DNA from: Flavobacterium sp. N502540
Lineage (GTDB): Bacteria > Bacteroidota > Bacteroidia > Flavobacteriales > Flavobacteriaceae
Length of the DNA stretch: 64,000 bases
Assembly: GCF_025947365.1 (NCBI RefSeq)
Contig: NZ_CP110012.1
Location: forward strand, 3,968,001-4,032,000
Reading direction: 5' to 3'
Part shown: positions 61,119-64,000 of the stretch, piece by piece
How the letters are laid out: each line of letters starts with the position of its first letter
How positions within the stretch are numbered: position 1 is the stretch's first letter
Made by a program: the position numbers and the translations under genes
Notes under the pieces: generated by a model
The model's input: only the letters and a program-made list of their open reading frames with translations
What the model was told of the DNA's origin: nothing
Databases searched by the model: none

Positions 61119-61522
61119 TGAGATATTTACTTGATACAAGTACATGTGTTTTCTTTCTTAGAGGAAAGCTTAATCTTGATGTAATGGTAAAAAAAGTAGG
61201 TTTGGAAAATTGTTATATTTCTGAAATAACAGTTGCAGAACTTCGTTTTGGGGCAGAAAACAGCGATGACCCGATGAAATCTAATAAAGCCGTCGATAAT
61301 TTTTTAAATGGATTAACAATAATTCCAATTTTTGGTTCTATTAAAAGATATGCTATGGAGAAAGTCAGACTCCGAAAAATTGGGAAACCAATTAATGATG
61401 AATTTGATCTTTTAATTGGGGTGACAGCAATTGAAAATCAATTAACACTTGTAACTGATAATATTAAGGATTTTAAGATGTTGGATGGAATTCAAATTGA
61501 AAATTGGTTTGAAAGAAGTTAA
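61118..61522 (+). CDS. PIN-domain ribonuclease toxin, VapC-like
   Basis: This 134-residue PIN domain has acidic positions D6 (YLLDTSTCVFFLRG), E in ITVAELRFGAE (about 43), D in NDEFDLLIGVTAIEN (about 98) and D in LVTDNIKDF (about 117). It is predicted to cleave RNA, often tRNA, unless blocked by the antitoxin. It is co-transcribed with the preceding antitoxin. Confidence 0.9.
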   Translation: MRYLLDTSTCVFFLRGKLNLDVMVKKVGLENCYISEITVAELRFGAENSDDPMKSNKAVDNFLNGLTIIPIFGSIKRYAMEKVRLRKIGKPINDEFDLLIGVTAIENQLTLVTDNIKDFKMLDGIQIENWFERS

Positions 61523-61579
61523 ATGTTTCTCTTTTTGTCACTGTTTAGTTTTGTTTTAAAGTTTCTATAAAATATCCAC

Positions 61580-64000
61580 ATGTTTTTTATTGAAGTCGTT
61601 TTACCGCTTTCATTAGCTAAAACTTTTACCTATCGTGTTTCTGAGGCTGAATTCCATTTTATTAAAAAAGGAATGCGGGTGGCGGTACCATTTGGTAAAA
61701 ATAAAATTTATACGGCATTGGTTATTGAGTTGCATCAGAATGAACCGGGTTTGTATGAAGCCAAGGAAATTCATCAGATATTAGATGAAAAACCAATCGC
61801 AACCGAAGTTCAGATCAAGCACTGGCTTTGGGTGGCGAATTATTATATGTGTGCTATCGGTGATGTTTATCGAGGTGCTTTCCCGAGTGGTCTGTTATTA
61901 GAGAGCGAAACGGTTGTTTCGTATAAAACTGATGCGGAGGTAAATCAGGATGAGCTTTCTGATGATGAATTTTTAGTCTATGAAGCCCTGCAACAGCAAA
62001 GTTCTTTAAGAATTCAGGAAATTATTTCGATGCTGAATAAGAAAAATATTCTTCCTGTTCTTCAAAAAATGATTGCCCGAAATATTATTGTTTTAGAAGA
62101 AGAAATTAAAGAAGGATACAAACCTAAACTGGTTCGATATGTGAAGCTGCATGCTAAATATGAATCCGATAATGGTTTAGGGGAATTGCTGGAAGTTCTA
62201 AAAAATGCCAACAAGCAAAAGGAATTGGTGTTGGCGTATTTTCAAATTATGGCCTCTGAAAAGAAACCAATCACTGTAAAAAAGTTGGTTGAGGTTTCAA
62301 ATTCTACTTCGGCTGCCGTAAAAGCTTTAATTGATAAAGAGATTTTTGAGGAGTATCTTTTGCAGCAGGACAGAGTTTTGTTTACAGGACGAACAACAGA
62401 CGATCAATTGTTGTTAAGTGAAGCGCAGACGAGAGCTTTTACAGCTATTAAAGAGAGTCTCTCAGAGAAAGAAGTATGTTTACTGCATGGAGTTACCTCA
62501 AGTGGTAAAACAGAGATTTATATCAAACTGATTGAAGAATATCTGGAAACGGGAAGACAGGTTCTTTATTTGCTGCCCGAAATCGCTTTAACGACACAAT
62601 TAGTTTCAAGATTAAGACTTTATTTTGGTGATAAAGTAGCTGTTTTTCATTCGAAATACAGTAATAATGAAAGAGTTGAGGTTTGGAAGCAGACTCTTGA
62701 AAATTCAGAGAAAGCGCAAATTGTAATAGGAGCAAGGTCGGCTCTGTTTTTGCCTTTTGACAATTTAGGTTTATTGATTGTAGACGAAGAGCACGAACAG
62801 ACTTTTAAGCAAACAGATCCTGCGCCACGTTATCATGCCAGAGATGCGGCAATTGTTTTGGCTAATTTTCATAAAGCAAAAGTACTGTTGGGTTCAGCTA
62901 CGCCAAGTATTGAAACCTATTTTAATGCACAGGCCGATAAGTATGGTTTGGTATCGCTTACGGAACGTTATAATAATGTCCGAATGCCTGAAATTCTTTT
63001 AGTGGATTTAAAAGACAAACATTTCAGGAAAAGAATGACCGGACATTTTAGTGATCTTTTAATTGAAGAAATAGGAGAGGCCTTGTCTTTGGGAGAGCAA
63101 ATTATTTTGTTCCAGAACCGACGAGGATATTCACCTATAATAGAATGTATGACCTGTGGTCATGTACCGCATTGCCAGCAGTGTGATGTGAGTCTGACTT
63201 TTCATAAGCATAAAAATCAGCTGCGTTGTCATTATTGTGGTTATTCGATTGCAAAACCAACACATTGTCATAGCTGTTCGAGTATCGATTTGACGACTAA
63301 AGGATTCGGTACAGAACAAATCGAGCAGGAGCTGGTTACACTTTTCCCGAAAGCCAAAACCGGTCGAATGGATCAGGATACGACTCGTGGTAAATTTGGT
63401 TTCGAAAAAATAATAGATTCCTTTAAAAATCGTGAAATTGATATTTTGGTCGGTACGCAAATGCTGGCGAAGGGACTGGATTTTGATAATGTAAGTTTGG
63501 TTGGAATTATGAATGCGGATAATATGTTGCATCATCCCGATTTTAGGGCCTTTGAACGCAGTTATCAAATGATGACACAGGTTGCTGGGAGAGCTGGTAG
63601 ATCTGAAAAACAAGGGAAAGTGGTGATTCAAACTTACAATCCGAATCACAATACGATTCAGCAGGTGACCAACCATAATTATATAGGTATGTATAAGGAG
63701 CAATTGTACGATCGTCAGATTTACAGATACCCGCCTTATTTCAGAATTATAAAACTGACTTTAAAGCATCGTGATTTCGATAAATTGAAGGAAGGTTCGA
63801 TGTGGTTGTATCAGGTTTTGAGTCAAAATTTGAATATGCCGGTACTGGGGCCGGAAGAACCAGCAATCAGCAGGATTAGAAATGAGTATATCCGAACGAT
63901 TTTAATTAAGATTCCGCAGAACCAGCATTTGGTTAATACGAAAAAAACTATTCAGAAAATGCTGAATAGTTTTGAGGCTGTTGCTCAGTACAGAGCTATA
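61580..64000 (+). CDS. priA: Primosomal protein N' (PriA helicase), C-terminal end beyond window
   Basis: This replication-restart helicase is seen as 807 codons and runs off the right edge, probably by only about ten. The N-terminal 3'BD domain starts MFFIEVVLPLSLAKTFTYRV. Helicase motifs are LLHGVTSSGKTEIY (Walker A, about 300-313), IVDEEHEQTF (Walker B, about 400), LGSATPS and QVAGRAGRSEKQG (motif VI, about 670). The zinc-binding cysteines sit in ECMTCGHVPHCQQCDVSLTF and RCHYCGYSIAKPTHCHSCSS (about 523-572). Confidence 0.96.
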   Translation, partial: MFFIEVVLPLSLAKTFTYRVSEAEFHFIKKGMRVAVPFGKNKIYTALVIELHQNEPGLYEAKEIHQILDEKPIATEVQIKHWLWVANYYMCAIGDVYRGAFPSGLLLESETVVSYKTDAEVNQDELSDDEFLVYEALQQQSSLRIQEIISMLNKKNILPVLQKMIARNIIVLEEEIKEGYKPKLVRYVKLHAKYESDNGLGELLEVLKNANKQKELVLAYFQIMASEKKPITVKKLVEVSNSTSAAVKALIDKEIFEEYLLQQDRVLFTGRTTDDQLLLSEAQTRAFTAIKESLSEKEVCLLHGVTSSGKTEIYIKLIEEYLETGRQVLYLLPEIALTTQLVSRLRLYFGDKVAVFHSKYSNNERVEVWKQTLENSEKAQIVIGARSALFLPFDNLGLLIVDEEHEQTFKQTDPAPRYHARDAAIVLANFHKAKVLLGSATPSIETYFNAQADKYGLVSLTERYNNVRMPEILLVDLKDKHFRKRMTGHFSDLLIEEIGEALSLGEQIILFQNRRGYSPIIECMTCGHVPHCQQCDVSLTFHKHKNQLRCHYCGYSIAKPTHCHSCSSIDLTTKGFGTEQIEQELVTLFPKAKTGRMDQDTTRGKFGFEKIIDSFKNREIDILVGTQMLAKGLDFDNVSLVGIMNADNMLHHPDFRAFERSYQMMTQVAGRAGRSEKQGKVVIQTYNPNHNTIQQVTNHNYIGMYKEQLYDRQIYRYPPYFRIIKLTLKHRDFDKLKEGSMWLYQVLSQNLNMPVLGPEEPAISRIRNEYIRTILIKIPQNQHLVNTKKTIQKMLNSFEAVAQYRAI

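Noticed and set aside
63131..63703. Open frame of 190 codons on the minus strand inside priA
   Set aside because: It is antisense to conserved helicase motifs and has no start signal or homology-like features, so it is a shadow frame.
1..64000. Prophage, transposase, integrase or tRNA genes
   Set aside because: No frame shows a DDE, tyrosine or serine recombinase motif, and no cloverleaf-forming stretch with a TTCRANY loop was noticed in the gaps.

Overview
The window looks like a chromosome segment of a Flavobacterium-type member of the Bacteroidota. The evidence is the SusC/SusD pairs, start sites with little Shine-Dalgarno signal, many flavobacterial promoter boxes (TAnnTTTG) just upstream of starts, a JOHN/IND-like subclass B1 metallo-beta-lactamase, and house-keeping genes (kdsA, prmA, clpS, tpiA, folP, rlmH, nadC, priA) with flavobacterial sequence character. 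No rRNA, tRNA, CRISPR array, transposase or integrase was seen.

Layout. Bases 1-3.8 kb hold a SusC/SusD outer-membrane uptake pair on the minus strand. It is richer in G+C than the rest and has a structured leader with a possible 10-residue leader peptide. Around 4.07-4.17 kb is a strong long-hairpin RNA candidate, probably the small SRP RNA. Bases 4.3-11.7 kb form an AT-rich defence island: a small XRE regulator, a Gabija-like pair (OLD-family ATPase/TOPRIM nuclease plus UvrD-like helicase), and then a two-gene unit coding for a GHKL ATPase fused to a PD-(D/E)XK-like nuclease and a cytosolic metzincin protease. That second unit is the best candidate here for an undescribed defence system.

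Bases 11.8-18 kb carry a histone H1-like small gene missed by length cut-offs, a candidate small RNA, a CNA-B-like membrane protein, a CorA transporter and the pta-ackA acetate pathway. Bases 18-29.4 kb form a polysaccharide utilisation locus: a Reg_prop/Y_Y_Y/HTH one-component regulator, SusC, SusD, a GH144-like glucanase lipoprotein and a GH3 beta-glucosidase, which together point to beta-1,2-glucan. A glycerophosphodiesterase, a GH43-like enzyme and an M28 peptidase follow (30-34.5 kb).

Bases 34.5-64 kb are mostly core functions: a PAS histidine kinase, a YiiX-like hydrolase, kdsA, a sterol-desaturase-family (AGMO-like) protein paired with a lysoplasmalogenase, clpS, prmA, tpiA, a TlpA-like protein, a DoxX/BT_3928-like protein, a DUF1599 protein, folP, rlmH, adenosine deaminase, a pirin-OsmC-GNAT cluster, a DNA alkylation repair protein, nadC, BrkB, a DUF2147 protein, the B1 beta-lactamase, a VapBC-type pair and priA running off the right edge.

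The intergenic DNA is unusual in being full of imperfect 7- and 8-base tandem arrays and of several families of long palindromic elements. These explain most gaps without genes.
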